Shown: one piece after another, positions 1 to 7,629 of the stretch
How positions within the stretch are numbered: the first letter of the stretch is position 1
Layout: each line of letters begins with the position of its first letter
Source: Candidatus Binataceae bacterium
GTDB lineage: Bacteria; Desulfobacterota; Binatia; Binatales; Binataceae
NCBI GenBank assembly: GCA_035508495.1
Contig: DATJMX010000048.1
Span: 1 to 43,920, forward strand
Length of the DNA: 43,920 nt
Reading direction: 5' to 3'
Notes under the pieces: generated by a model
What the model was told of the DNA's origin: nothing
The model's database searches: none
What the model saw: only the letters and a program-made list of their open reading frames with translations
Position numbers and translations under genes: made by a program

Positions 1-1
1 C

Positions 2-598
2 GCCTCTCCCGCCGATCGCGTTAGCGACGCAGAAGCGGCAGATCTGCTCGGCGCCCTCGAACACGTTCCCTCGGAGTTCGCGCTAAGGCGGCTTGCCCGC
101 ATTCTCCCTAAAGGTACGTATCATCTAGCGGTGATCGAGACCCCGGTTCGGCTGGTCGCACCGGGCGCGCGGGATGATTATTTTGCCACAGACGTGGTGC
201 GTCTTTTCGGGCTCGAAGCTCCCGAATACGAGAAGCCTCAAGACCCAGGTACGCCTTACTATCGGCTTGGATCTGATCATGAACTGTCAGTCCCATACGC
301 AGGAGGAGAGATTCCTGTCATTCGCCATAGCTACCCGGCAGGGGTAACCAAGACGCTACTGACGCAGATCGCTGTGCCACTTCAAGATCCAGCGACGCTG
401 GACAGAGATCGCGTGGAATACTGGAAGTCGAGATCCCGAGCAGGACATTCACTCACGGCGTTCGCAGTGTCCGTGCTCGATAACCAGGCGCCGGCCAGTT
501 GGAAAGGCGACAAGGATTACCCATACGAGGGCCAAAATGCTGCTGACGCACTGCTTGCTGGATGGACATCATCGAGTGCAAGCAGCATCCGAAACTGA
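2..598 (+). CDS. Hypothetical protein, 5' truncated by window edge
   Basis: An open frame runs from the first bases of the window to a TGA at 596-598, giving at least 198 residues. An ATG-like start inside (131) is not convincing because the frame is open upstream and reads as ordinary protein (alternating hydrophobic and charged residues), so the true start is probably outside. No signal peptide, membrane segment or familiar catalytic motif is visible. The C-terminal third is rich in Ser, Ala and Asp. Third-position GC preference looks weaker than in the genes further right, which would fit an accessory gene. I do not recognise the family. Confidence that it is coding is moderate; function is unknown. 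Confidence 0.5.
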   Translation, partial: ASPADRVSDAEAADLLGALEHVPSEFALRRLARILPKGTYHLAVIETPVRLVAPGARDDYFATDVVRLFGLEAPEYEKPQDPGTPYYRLGSDHELSVPYAGGEIPVIRHSYPAGVTKTLLTQIAVPLQDPATLDRDRVEYWKSRSRAGHSLTAFAVSVLDNQAPASWKGDKDYPYEGQNAADALLAGWTSSSASSIRN

Positions 599-965
599 TT
601 CTCCCGTGCGCATTCTCACACTGCTTGCGCCGTTTGCATCGACCGTAGGTTCCGACTTCGATTTCGCAATGGTTTTCGAAAGGCTCGTCGCTGAAGTCCC
701 AGCACTGAACTGAACGTGACGGCCGCTTCAGTCAACGTCGTCAACATTTTGCATCTTTGTGCGAGGAAATGGCCAAACTTGGATGTGTATCCACCGAGCA
801 GGAGCAATTAGTTTAAATTTCATCAAGGAAAAATACCTTCCCGCGCGTTAACGGGTCCAAACCCGCGTTTGCGAATAGTCCGATTTGCTGCAATTCTTTG
901 TCCTCCGTTAAACATGGAACGCCGGGGTTTGCTTGCGCTAGGCGCGAGCAATTCATCACGAGGGC
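599..965. other. Gene-free stretch
   Basis: About 370 bases with no convincing gene on either strand. It holds copy 1 of the 20-bp repeat (728-747), an AT-richer patch around 805-840, and a small hairpin CGGGT-CCAA-ACCCG near 850-864. The short open frames here lack a ribosome binding site and coding-like composition. The AT-rich patch could be a promoter for the broken gene that follows, but I cannot fix -35 and -10 boxes. Confidence 0.4.
728..747 (+). repeat. 20-bp direct repeat, copy 1
   Basis: The sequence tcagtcaacgtcgtcaacat occurs here and again, identical, at 1161-1180. It contains two GTCAAC units separated by GTC. Both copies lie in the gene-poor stretch between the first gene and the Rrf2 regulator. 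No flanking similarity extends beyond the 20 bases. Confidence 0.7.
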
Positions 966-1190
966 ATGATGAGAAAAGGTGCGCGCTCCAAGCTGATCTC
1001 GCCGCTGCTCGCGGCAGTGCTGCTTTGGTGTTATGCGGGTTCGCCGACGCGCAGACGCCTGCGAATGTTCCGGGTCAAACTGATCCGGTCGGACCGCCCG
1101 CCAGTTACATTATTCTGCGTATTGACAACCTGGCGCTTTCGTACGTGAGCGGCAGCGACATCAGTCAACGTCGTCAACATCTTGTTCGAT
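966..1190 (+). pseudogene. Frameshifted remnant of a small exported protein
   Basis: Starting at ATG 966 the frame encodes a textbook signal peptide: a positively charged start (MRKGARSK) and a hydrophobic core (LISPLLAAVLLW). The frame then turns into Arg-rich nonsense. In the neighbouring frame the signal peptide is continued by a probable cleavage site (FADAQ) and a plausible mature N-terminus (TPANVPGQTDPVGPPAS, then ILRIDNLALSYVSG). A single-base change around 1036-1045 would join them. The rest of the gene is not recognisable, and copy 2 of the 20-bp repeat lies at the point where the similarity to protein ends. The original function cannot be named. It could also be a sequencing error in a short real gene. 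Confidence 0.4.
1161..1180 (+). repeat. 20-bp direct repeat, copy 2
   Basis: Identical to 728-747 (tcagtcaacgtcgtcaacat), 433 bases apart start to start, and placed at the 3' end of the frameshifted exported-protein remnant. Confidence 0.7.
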
Positions 1191-1223
1191 TGGGTTCACA
1201 ACGCTCTGCGCCCGTGCTGCCGC

Positions 1224-1715
1224 TTATTTCACCGCACCCTTCAGCCAGGCCTGGAAAGTACGTCTGCGCTCCTTGTCGAATGACTCGCTGGCGGCCGTCC
1301 TGATGATATCTGCGACAGAAACCGAAGCCAGGGCTTTGCGCCATTGCGTCTCGGCATCCAGAAAGGCCTTCGCAATCGCACACTGGTGCTTGCATGCGGC
1401 GGGCGCTGCGGCGCACGGCCCTTGCTGACGAATCTCGGTACATCGAAAAGCCGACTCGGATCCTTCAATGGCCAAGGTGATGTCCAGCAAAGTGATCTTG
1501 GAGACCGGTTTGGCCAGGCGGTAGCCGCCGCTGACGCCGCGATTTGCCGTTACAATTCCCGCTCGCGATAGCGCCTGCAGGTGCTTGGCCAAATAGGCGG
1601 GTGGCAACTCGTGAAACTCGGCGAGCCGGCCGGCCGGCAGATCGAATCCAGCCGGAACCACGCCGAGGATGCCGCACAGATGGATCGCCCATTCGACACC
1701 TTCCCCGATTCGCAT
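1224..1715 (-). CDS. Rrf2-family transcriptional regulator with cysteine cluster
   Basis: A 163-residue Rrf2 protein, the usual length for this family of dimeric winged-helix repressors (IscR, NsrR, RirA, CymR). The N-terminus MRIGEGVEWAIH, the recognition region ELPPAYLAKHLQALSRAGIV and the wing NRGVSGGYRLAKP are family hallmarks. Four cysteines follow at about residues 92, 101, 108 and 112, where Fe-S-binding members carry their ligands, so an iron-sulfur, redox or NO-sensing role is likely but unproven. A TTG nine bases further upstream is possible; ATG at 1715 matches the family start better. The gene diverges from the flavoprotein at 1753 with 37 bases between, including an inverted repeat, so the two probably form a regulator-target pair. 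Confidence 0.9.
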   Translation of the reverse strand: MRIGEGVEWAIHLCGILGVVPAGFDLPAGRLAEFHELPPAYLAKHLQALSRAGIVTANRGVSGGYRLAKPVSKITLLDITLAIEGSESAFRCTEIRQQGPCAAAPAACKHQCAIAKAFLDAETQWRKALASVSVADIIRTAASESFDKERRRTFQAWLKGAVK

Positions 1716-1728
1716 TGCGGACAATTAT

Positions 1729-1748
1729 CATCCATGTTAATTAGGATG
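1729..1748. promoter_or_regulatory. Inverted repeat, likely Rrf2 operator
   Basis: CATCC (1729-1733), ten AT-rich bases, then GGATG (1744-1748) form a perfect 5-bp-arm inverted repeat centred on TTAA in the 37-base gap between the divergent Rrf2 and flavoprotein genes. Rrf2 regulators bind AT-centred dyads of this size. The right arm supplies the AGGA Shine-Dalgarno of the flavoprotein gene (spacing 6 to ATG 1753), so binding would block it directly. Location and symmetry are seen; binding is inferred. Confidence 0.5.
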
Positions 1749-1752
1749 CAAA

Positions 1753-3096
1753 ATGTCCGAATTAGAAGAGGCGGATTGCGTGGAAAATTTTGATGTCGTC
1801 GTGATTGGAGGAGGGCTTGCGGGGTTGTGCACCGCGTCATTTGCAGCGAGCGCCGGAGCCCGGGTCGCGCTCTACGAGTCTTCACCGGAGCTTGGAGGAC
1901 GCGCACGGACGCGCATAAAGGAAGGCTATTATTTCAATTACGGTGCGCACGCCTTGTATCGCGGCGGGGCATTGGACACTGCCCTTCGCGACCAGGGAGT
2001 GGTTCCGAGAGGCAACGTGCCCAAATTGGCGGCCGGCTATTTTGTTCGAGATCGAACGCTACACCGAGCCCCGTTCAGTGCGTCTGGGCTTAAAGAGACG
2101 ACCTTGTATCCGTCGGCAGTGAAGGCAGAGGTCGGCGCCGCACTTGCCCGGTTCGGCAAGTCGGCGCCGGAGGTGGGCCCAGGCGTGAACGCTCGCCAGG
2201 CCGTGGAAGAGTTCTCGCCGTCGCCGCATGTCCGGGAGCTAATCTCCGCCATGCTGCGCTTGACGAGTTTAATTCACGACCCCGATGCCGCCGACGGTGC
2301 GACGCTTTTCGGTCAGCTTCATCGGGGCTTGTCGAACAACGCCGTCTACGTGGACGATGGCTGGAACCAATTGGTCTCGGCACTGACGGCCCGTGCCGAT
2401 GCCGGTCGATGCCAGCTCGGCGTTGGTCGGCGTGTGACAGCGATTAAGCCAGGGCAAACGTGGCGCGTCGAGACCAGTGGTGGGCACTCAGTTTCCGCGC
2501 CCGCCGTCGTGATTGCTCTGCCGCCGCGAGATGCCTTGGAACTGCTCCCTAACGTGGAGGCGTTGCGGGTCGCAGCCGACCGATCCGTTGCAGTATACGC
2601 TGCGTGCCTGGACCTTGGACTATCGCAATTGCCTGAGCCGCGGCACCAATTTGCTCTCGGCATCGATGAACCGCTCTATCTTTCTGTTCATAGTTCAGCT
2701 GCCCGGTTGGCGCCTGAGGGCGGCGCGCTGGTGCACATTCTGCGATACCTGGAGCCCGACCGGCAGCTCGACAAAGCGGTGCTGCTTGCGGAACTCGAGG
2801 GCTTCGCCGACCTGCTCCAACCCGGCTGGCGCTCATATGTTCGCGCCCGTCAATTTTTCTGGAGGATGCCGGTTATGTGCGCGGAGCCGCTGGCCCGATT
2901 TGGGGGTCTTGCCGGACGGCCGAGTGTAGCAGTGCCCGGCTCTCCGGGCCTGTACCTCGCCGGTGACTGGGTAGGCTCGCATTCTTTGCTCTCGGATGCT
3001 GCCGCGGCCAGTGGCCGGCTTGCGGGCGAGATGGCCGCAGCATTCGCGCAAAAGAATCGATCGTCGGCGCAGCCAAAACGATTCGATGCGAGATGA
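1753..3096 (+). CDS. FAD-dependent oxidoreductase, phytoene desaturase/amine oxidase-like
   Basis: A 447-residue flavoprotein of the NAD(P)/FAD amine-oxidase superfamily (phytoene desaturases, protoporphyrinogen oxidase, HpnE). The dinucleotide-binding motif VVVIGGGLAGL lies at residues 15-25, followed by the acidic ribose-binding residue in YESSPELGGRART. The C-terminal FAD motif is GLYLAGDWVGS near residue 405, followed by an Ala-rich helix. No transmembrane or signal segment is seen. ATG 1753 has an AGGA box at spacing 6. The substrate cannot be read from sequence; it is only a distant relative of HpnE at 29132-30493. Divergent placement from an Rrf2 regulator suggests redox or iron control. 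Confidence 0.85.
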   Translation: MSELEEADCVENFDVVVIGGGLAGLCTASFAASAGARVALYESSPELGGRARTRIKEGYYFNYGAHALYRGGALDTALRDQGVVPRGNVPKLAAGYFVRDRTLHRAPFSASGLKETTLYPSAVKAEVGAALARFGKSAPEVGPGVNARQAVEEFSPSPHVRELISAMLRLTSLIHDPDAADGATLFGQLHRGLSNNAVYVDDGWNQLVSALTARADAGRCQLGVGRRVTAIKPGQTWRVETSGGHSVSAPAVVIALPPRDALELLPNVEALRVAADRSVAVYAACLDLGLSQLPEPRHQFALGIDEPLYLSVHSSAARLAPEGGALVHILRYLEPDRQLDKAVLLAELEGFADLLQPGWRSYVRARQFFWRMPVMCAEPLARFGGLAGRPSVAVPGSPGLYLAGDWVGSHSLLSDAAAASGRLAGEMAAAFAQKNRSSAQPKRFDAR

Positions 3097-3151
3097 GAAG
3101 CCGCCGCGCTTGCGTGTAACCTCAACTGATCGCGCTCGACCGCTCGCAGAT

Positions 3152-3188
3152 GCCGGCCGGCGCTGCGCGTAGCAGAGGGCCGGCCGGC
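3152..3188. terminator. Strong hairpin between convergent genes
   Basis: The self-complementary 10-mer GCCGGCCGGC occurs at 3152-3161 and again at 3179-3188, able to form a very GC-rich 10-bp stem with a 17-base loop. It sits between the stops of the convergent flavoprotein (+) and glycosyltransferase (-) genes, so it may end transcription from both sides. There is no T-run. Confidence 0.4.
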
Positions 3189-3212
3189 GGCGCGAGCCAT
3201 CGCTGGCCATCG

Positions 3213-4361
3213 TCAGCGAACTTTCGTGACGACGGCAAACAGTTTGCGGATTTGTTGCGCGGGATCGAAGAAAGCGATTGCCCTGTCGCGCGCGGATCGT
3301 CCGAGCCGGTTTCTCAGGTCCGACGATTCGATCAGGCTTCGCAATGCGGACGCGAGTGACAGAATGTCATCAGACGGCGCGAGGATGCCGCTCGATTCGT
3401 CCACCAGCTCCCAGAATCCGCCGATCCTGCTGCTGACGATGGGAAGCCCTGCGTACATCGCTTCGCCAAAGACGATCGGCAAGCCTTCGAGGCCCGTGTT
3501 GGGCTGGCAGTAGATGTCGGCCGCGGACATGAGGCGCGGAACGTCGTTGCGCAGTCCAAGGAATCGGACGCGCTCGGCGATGCCGAGCTCCGCGGCCGCT
3601 TTTGTCAGCGCTTCGAAGTAGTCCCGCTCGAAGGGGCGTTGCGGTCCGCCCGCCTGCACGCAAATCCATGAATCGAGATCGCGCAGCTGCGCAAGCCCTC
3701 GCAGGCATTGCATCTGGCCCTTCCACGGTTCCATCCGCGACGCCTGAATAATGACGACCGCGTCGTCTGCGATACCAAGTTCGGCACGCACCTGCCGACG
3801 CGTTGCATCGCGATCGGCGATCGCAGGCGGCGCGATCGGATAGTGAATTATCTCGGGCGCCAGGCCCGGGTACATGTTTTTGAGCCGCTCCCCAACGAAC
3901 TGACTTGGGCAAATTGCCACGGCCGGCCGCGTCAGCCCGGCCCATCGCTCCAGCCAATGGCGCCCATCCGTCGCCAGATGAAGCCAGAAGATGAGCGGCA
4001 CGTTGCCGGCTTTTATCGTCGCGCCGAAAAGCGCCTGCGGCCACGCCATGTGACAGATCGCGGCACCATAGTGACTCTTGGTCAGCAGCGCAGCGAGTCG
4101 CCGCCGGGCGCGCAAGACGCTGACCGGATTGCGCACTCGCGCCGCTCCCAGCCGATGAACCTTGACCCCCGAGGCTTCGAGCTCGCGCGCCAGGCGGCCC
4201 TCAAAGCACACAGCGAACTCGGGTTCCATCGGCGCAGTCTCGCGATACTTCGCCAGCGTGACGAGCAGGGTCTCGACGCCGCCGTAAAGATTGCCGGGCG
4301 CAACGTGCAGCACCCGCATCGGGCGCCGATGTTCTTCGAGATCGATGGAAGCAGGTTCCAT
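3213..4361 (-). CDS. Glycosyltransferase family 4 (GT-B fold)
   Basis: A retaining GT-B glycosyltransferase of 382 residues. The N-terminal domain starts with MRVLHVAPGNLYGGVETLL, whose Gly-rich loop contacts the acceptor or donor in this family. The C-terminal domain has the SRMEPWKGQ segment and the E-x7-E nucleotide-sugar motif (EGLPIVFGE) followed by AMYAGLPIVSS. It probably acts at the cytoplasmic face of the membrane in building a polysaccharide or glycolipid. The chosen ATG (4361) overlaps the stop of the upstream methyltransferase as TGATG, so the two are translationally coupled. A start 14 codons downstream (MRVLHV) is also possible. Donor and acceptor are unknown. Confidence 0.88.
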   Translation of the reverse strand: MEPASIDLEEHRRPMRVLHVAPGNLYGGVETLLVTLAKYRETAPMEPEFAVCFEGRLARELEASGVKVHRLGAARVRNPVSVLRARRRLAALLTKSHYGAAICHMAWPQALFGATIKAGNVPLIFWLHLATDGRHWLERWAGLTRPAVAICPSQFVGERLKNMYPGLAPEIIHYPIAPPAIADRDATRRQVRAELGIADDAVVIIQASRMEPWKGQMQCLRGLAQLRDLDSWICVQAGGPQRPFERDYFEALTKAAAELGIAERVRFLGLRNDVPRLMSAADIYCQPNTGLEGLPIVFGEAMYAGLPIVSSRIGGFWELVDESSGILAPSDDILSLASALRSLIESSDLRNRLGRSARDRAIAFFDPAQQIRKLFAVVTKVR

Positions 4362-5056
4362 CAGCCGCGCAGAGCGCTCTTCCTGCCGCACAGCATCACG
4401 TTGTCGGAGAAGGCCCGCGGCAGCATCCGCGACAGTGGGGCGGGAAATTTCAGATCGCTTCGCGGGATCCGGCCGTCGCCGCTATATGCGAGCCGAACCT
4501 GCGTCAGGCCGGCTTCCTGCGCTATCCGCAGCAGATCGACTTCGAGCAACGCCGTCACGTGCGCAGGATAGTCCACGTCCTGAAACGCCGCGAAGCGTTT
4601 GCGGAAGATCAAAGTCAGGATGCTCAACAGGCTGAGTTGATTTGGCGTCGTGATCGCAATCAGCGCTTGCGGCCTGGCCACGCGCACCAACTCGCGCATC
4701 AGCGCGCGCGGATTTTCGAGATGCTCGATCACTTCGGCGGCAATCACGATATCGGCGAAGTCCTCGGGCAAGGGCAGGGTGCCGTTCAGATCGGCGCGCA
4801 CGAAATCCCAGGCCGCGGGAAACGAGTCGTAGCGAATGAGATCAGTCCCCACGTAGCGATCGCAAAAGGGCGCGACGAATTGCCGCAGCGCTCCCGCACC
4901 GCATCCGACGTCGAGCAGCGTCGCGCCGTGCTCATGCTCGGCGGCTAGGCACGACGCGATCATCGCATAGACGGCGCCAAGGCTGGCGCCGCCGCTCAGC
5001 CGTGCCCGCTCTTCGCGCTGGCGCGCTAAATCAAGCTCCGAATTCAAAGCGGGCAC
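4361..5056 (-). CDS. Class I SAM-dependent methyltransferase
   Basis: A 231-residue methyltransferase. Motif I is LLDVGCGAG near residue 45, with an acidic post-I segment (YVGTDL) and motif II region DIVIAAEVIEHLENP, as in Methyltransf_11/UbiE-like enzymes. The C-terminal half contains ITTPNQLSLLS and a basic stretch typical of enzymes acting on lipid-linked or sugar substrates. The start is GTG at 5056; no better ATG precedes motif I. Its stop overlaps the glycosyltransferase start (TGATG), so the pair probably modifies the same glycan. The exact substrate is unknown. Confidence 0.85.
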   Translation of the reverse strand: MPALNSELDLARQREERARLSGGASLGAVYAMIASCLAAEHEHGATLLDVGCGAGALRQFVAPFCDRYVGTDLIRYDSFPAAWDFVRADLNGTLPLPEDFADIVIAAEVIEHLENPRALMRELVRVARPQALIAITTPNQLSLLSILTLIFRKRFAAFQDVDYPAHVTALLEVDLLRIAQEAGLTQVRLAYSGDGRIPRSDLKFPAPLSRMLPRAFSDNVMLCGRKSALRG

Positions 5057-5080
5057 GGCAATGGAGCGGCGGCCGCGCAG

Positions 5081-5824
5081 CTACTCTTTCTTTTTCGCCG
5101 CGACGCGCGGACGCCATTGGTAGAACGATCGCATATCGACCTGGAACGACCATGCGCCCTTGGGCTGGTTGATCAGATGAACGATTTCATCGCAGATCGA
5201 CGAGGGCGGCACGAAGTGCGACGGATCCTCGTTGGGCGCCGCCTCGCGCACGCGCGGACTATCGACCGCGCCATCGACGTCGAGCGCCGCGGCATGAACC
5301 CCGAGATGCATGAACTCGTAGGCCACCGACTCGGCGATCGCGCGCTGCGCGACCTTTGACGCGGTGTAGGCGGAGTATTGCGCCGGCCCGCCGCGGGTTT
5401 CCGATCCCAGCACGAAGATAATCGTGCCGTGCCCACGCTCAGCCATCTTGCCTACTACTGCCTGTGTGCAGAAGAACGGGCCGTAAGTGTTGACCTTGAG
5501 CTGGAAGTCGAAGTCATCTTCGGTGATCTCGGTGAAGCGCTTGCGCAGGTAGGCGCCCGCGTTGTTGATCAGCACCGCGATCGGTCCGAGCTCGCGCTCG
5601 ACGGTCTCGACCGCGGCCAGCACCTGGTCGCGTTTGGAGACGTCGGTCGGCGTGACGACGGCCTTGCCGCCCTGCTGGCGGATCAGGTCTGCGGTTTCAT
5701 CGAGTTGGGATTTGGTGCGCGCGATGAGCCCGCAGGCGTAACCTTCGCGCGACAGGCGAAGCGCGATGTCGCGGCCGATGCCGCGTCCCGCGCCGGTAAC
5801 CAATGCAACTTTGGCGTCTGACAT
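5081..5824 (-). CDS. Short-chain dehydrogenase/reductase
   Basis: A classical 247-residue SDR with the cofactor motif TGAGRGIG (residues 11-18), the NNAG motif, a catalytic serine within FVLGSETRGG and the active site Y-x3-K in YSAYTASK. The Arg after the second Gly of the cofactor loop and RTKSQ after strand 2 favour NADP(H). The C-terminal part has the DVDGAVDSPR substrate loop and a Lys-rich tail (AAKKKE). The substrate is not identifiable. It lies 24 bases upstream of the methyltransferase in the same direction and could share its transcript. Confidence 0.88.
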   Translation of the reverse strand: MSDAKVALVTGAGRGIGRDIALRLSREGYACGLIARTKSQLDETADLIRQQGGKAVVTPTDVSKRDQVLAAVETVERELGPIAVLINNAGAYLRKRFTEITEDDFDFQLKVNTYGPFFCTQAVVGKMAERGHGTIIFVLGSETRGGPAQYSAYTASKVAQRAIAESVAYEFMHLGVHAAALDVDGAVDSPRVREAAPNEDPSHFVPPSSICDEIVHLINQPKGAWSFQVDMRSFYQWRPRVAAKKKE

Positions 5825-5976
5825 AGCGCGAGAATCTTAACCGCTTGAACCAGGCATGCAAACCCGCCGCGGCCTCAAATTGCTTGGCGCTTCCGAGCCA
5901 TGGTGCTAGCGTCAGGACAGGCAAGCATGATTCGCCGGGTCCGCGAAATCAGGGTCGGCTCGCCGCGAGTATCGAA

Positions 5977-6759
5977 GTGAAGGCCGCATCGATATCGGCA
6001 TTAATGGCAGCGCTCGCGCTTTCGCTGGCGCTGGCCGGTGGTGCCGCGGCTGACGACGATTCACCGCCGGCCGATCTGAGCAAGGCCGACCGCGCGATTA
6101 TCGAACTCAACAAGGTCCTCGTCATTCCACAGAAATGCACCGAAACCGATGGCATGATGGCGTGCGATCCGAATGCCAACCTGCCCGAGGATGCCGATAC
6201 TCCGGAACCTGGCAGCGCGCCGCCCTCCGCTGATGCGGATACCAGCGGCGAACCCGCTCCAGGTACGCCGCGAGCAATCGATGCCGACTCGAACGGAGCT
6301 GCAACTGCCGATCGCGATTCGACTTCACTGCCGAGTCTGACCGGCCCCGAACCCCCTGAGCCCGAGGCCGCGGGCGCACCCGCGGACATCTCGAATCCCG
6401 ATGTCCCGATTCCCGACGATCAGCCCAACGATCCGACCACTACCGCATCGAACGACGGCCAGGCGATCGATCCCGAGTACGGCACGCTCGAGGACTACAA
6501 GCAGCAGCAGGACATGGTGATGGTTCCCGGACCCGAGGGCGTTGGAACGCTCTATGGCGGAACGGCCGCGACCTACTATCCATCATATCCCGTCTATCCA
6601 ATGCCGGTCGGCGGTGCGTACGCGGCTGCCCGTATAACGACCAACACGTATCGGCCCCCGTTTGGACCGCCGGGACCGTGGCTCTCGTCGCCCACGCCAT
6701 TTGGTCCCGCGCCGCATCTTGCGCCCGCTCCGCACACCTTCGGCTTTCCCCATCATTGA
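5977..6759 (+). CDS. Secreted low-complexity Pro/Asp/Ala-rich protein
   Basis: GTG 5977 gives a 260-residue protein whose first 25 residues form a signal peptide (KAASISALMAALALSLALAGGAAA, cleavage before DDD). The mature part has three zones: a short predicted helix (DLSKADRAIIELNKVL) with a CTETDGMMAC pair of cysteines, an acidic disordered stretch rich in Pro, Asp, Ala and Thr (about residues 70-165), and a C-terminal Tyr/Pro/Gly-rich tail ending in HH. A longer frame begins at 5845 but would put charged residues before the signal peptide. No known domain. It probably sits in the periplasm or at the surface. Confidence 0.65.
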   Translation: MKAASISALMAALALSLALAGGAAADDDSPPADLSKADRAIIELNKVLVIPQKCTETDGMMACDPNANLPEDADTPEPGSAPPSADADTSGEPAPGTPRAIDADSNGAATADRDSTSLPSLTGPEPPEPEAAGAPADISNPDVPIPDDQPNDPTTTASNDGQAIDPEYGTLEDYKQQQDMVMVPGPEGVGTLYGGTAATYYPSYPVYPMPVGGAYAAARITTNTYRPPFGPPGPWLSSPTPFGPAPHLAPAPHTFGFPHH

Positions 6760-6846
6760 AAGGCGTTTCCGATCCGCGTCGCACTCGGGATATTATTCAT
6801 CTTCCACCGCGCGCCGGTTTGCCGTATCTAGGCGACAAGGAATGCG

Positions 6847-7617
6847 ATGCTGTTCACAATCGACGTCGGCAACAGTCACACGGTCATAGGCATCTACGAG
6901 GGCGACCGCCTGCTTCATCACTGGCGGCTGTCGACCGTCCGCGACCGCACGACTGACGAGCATGGTGCGACGCTCCACACGCTGTTATCAGCCCAGGGGC
7001 TCGAGCGCGCGATGCGCCCTGACGGCGTCGTGATCGCGTGCGTGGTTCCTCCCCTCAATGGGGTGATGGAACAGCTCGCCGAGCGCTATCTGCACTGCGA
7101 AGCGCTGATGGTTGGTCCGGGCATCAAAACCGGGATGCCGATTCTTTATGAGAATCCCAAGGAGGTTGGCGCCGATCGAATCGTCAATGCCGTCGCGGCA
7201 TACGATCGTTACGGCTCGGCCTGCATCGTGGTGGATTTCGGAACGGCGACCACCTTTGACTACGTGACGGCCAAGGGCGAGTACGCCGGCGGCGCGATCT
7301 CGCCAGGGCTCGGCGTTTCGATGAACGCGCTAATCGAGCATGCGGCCAAGCTCTACCGCGTCGAGCTCGCGCGCCCGCGCGAGGCGGTCGGGCGCACAAC
7401 GGTCGCCTCGATTCAGTCCGGATTGATCTTCGGTTATACGGCGCTCGTCGACGGACTCGTGAATCGAATTCGCCGCGAGCGCAATGAGAACGCGCGCGTG
7501 GTCGCGACCGGCGGCCTCGCGGAGTTGATCGCGCCCGAGAGCGAGACTATCGAGGAAGTCGATGAGTTCCTGACTCTGAAGGGCCTGAGACTGATATTCG
7601 ATCGTAACCATCGCTAA
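6847..7617 (+). CDS. coaX: Type III pantothenate kinase
   Basis: CoaX (256 residues, typical length) phosphorylates pantothenate with ATP, the first step from pantothenate to CoA, in the cytoplasm. The ASKHA-fold phosphate loop is DVGNSHT at residues 6-12. ENPKEVGADRIVNAVAAY, with the catalytic-region Asp of GADR, and VDFGTATTFD are the family signatures, and GGAISPGLGVSM follows. An AAGGA box lies six bases before ATG 6847. The MBL-fold gene starts 12 bases downstream. panB and panC lie 2.5 kb further on in the same direction, so the pantothenate-to-CoA entry steps cluster here. Confidence 0.97.
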   Translation: MLFTIDVGNSHTVIGIYEGDRLLHHWRLSTVRDRTTDEHGATLHTLLSAQGLERAMRPDGVVIACVVPPLNGVMEQLAERYLHCEALMVGPGIKTGMPILYENPKEVGADRIVNAVAAYDRYGSACIVVDFGTATTFDYVTAKGEYAGGAISPGLGVSMNALIEHAAKLYRVELARPREAVGRTTVASIQSGLIFGYTALVDGLVNRIRRERNENARVVATGGLAELIAPESETIEEVDEFLTLKGLRLIFDRNHR

Positions 7618-7629
7618 GCGGAGACCATC

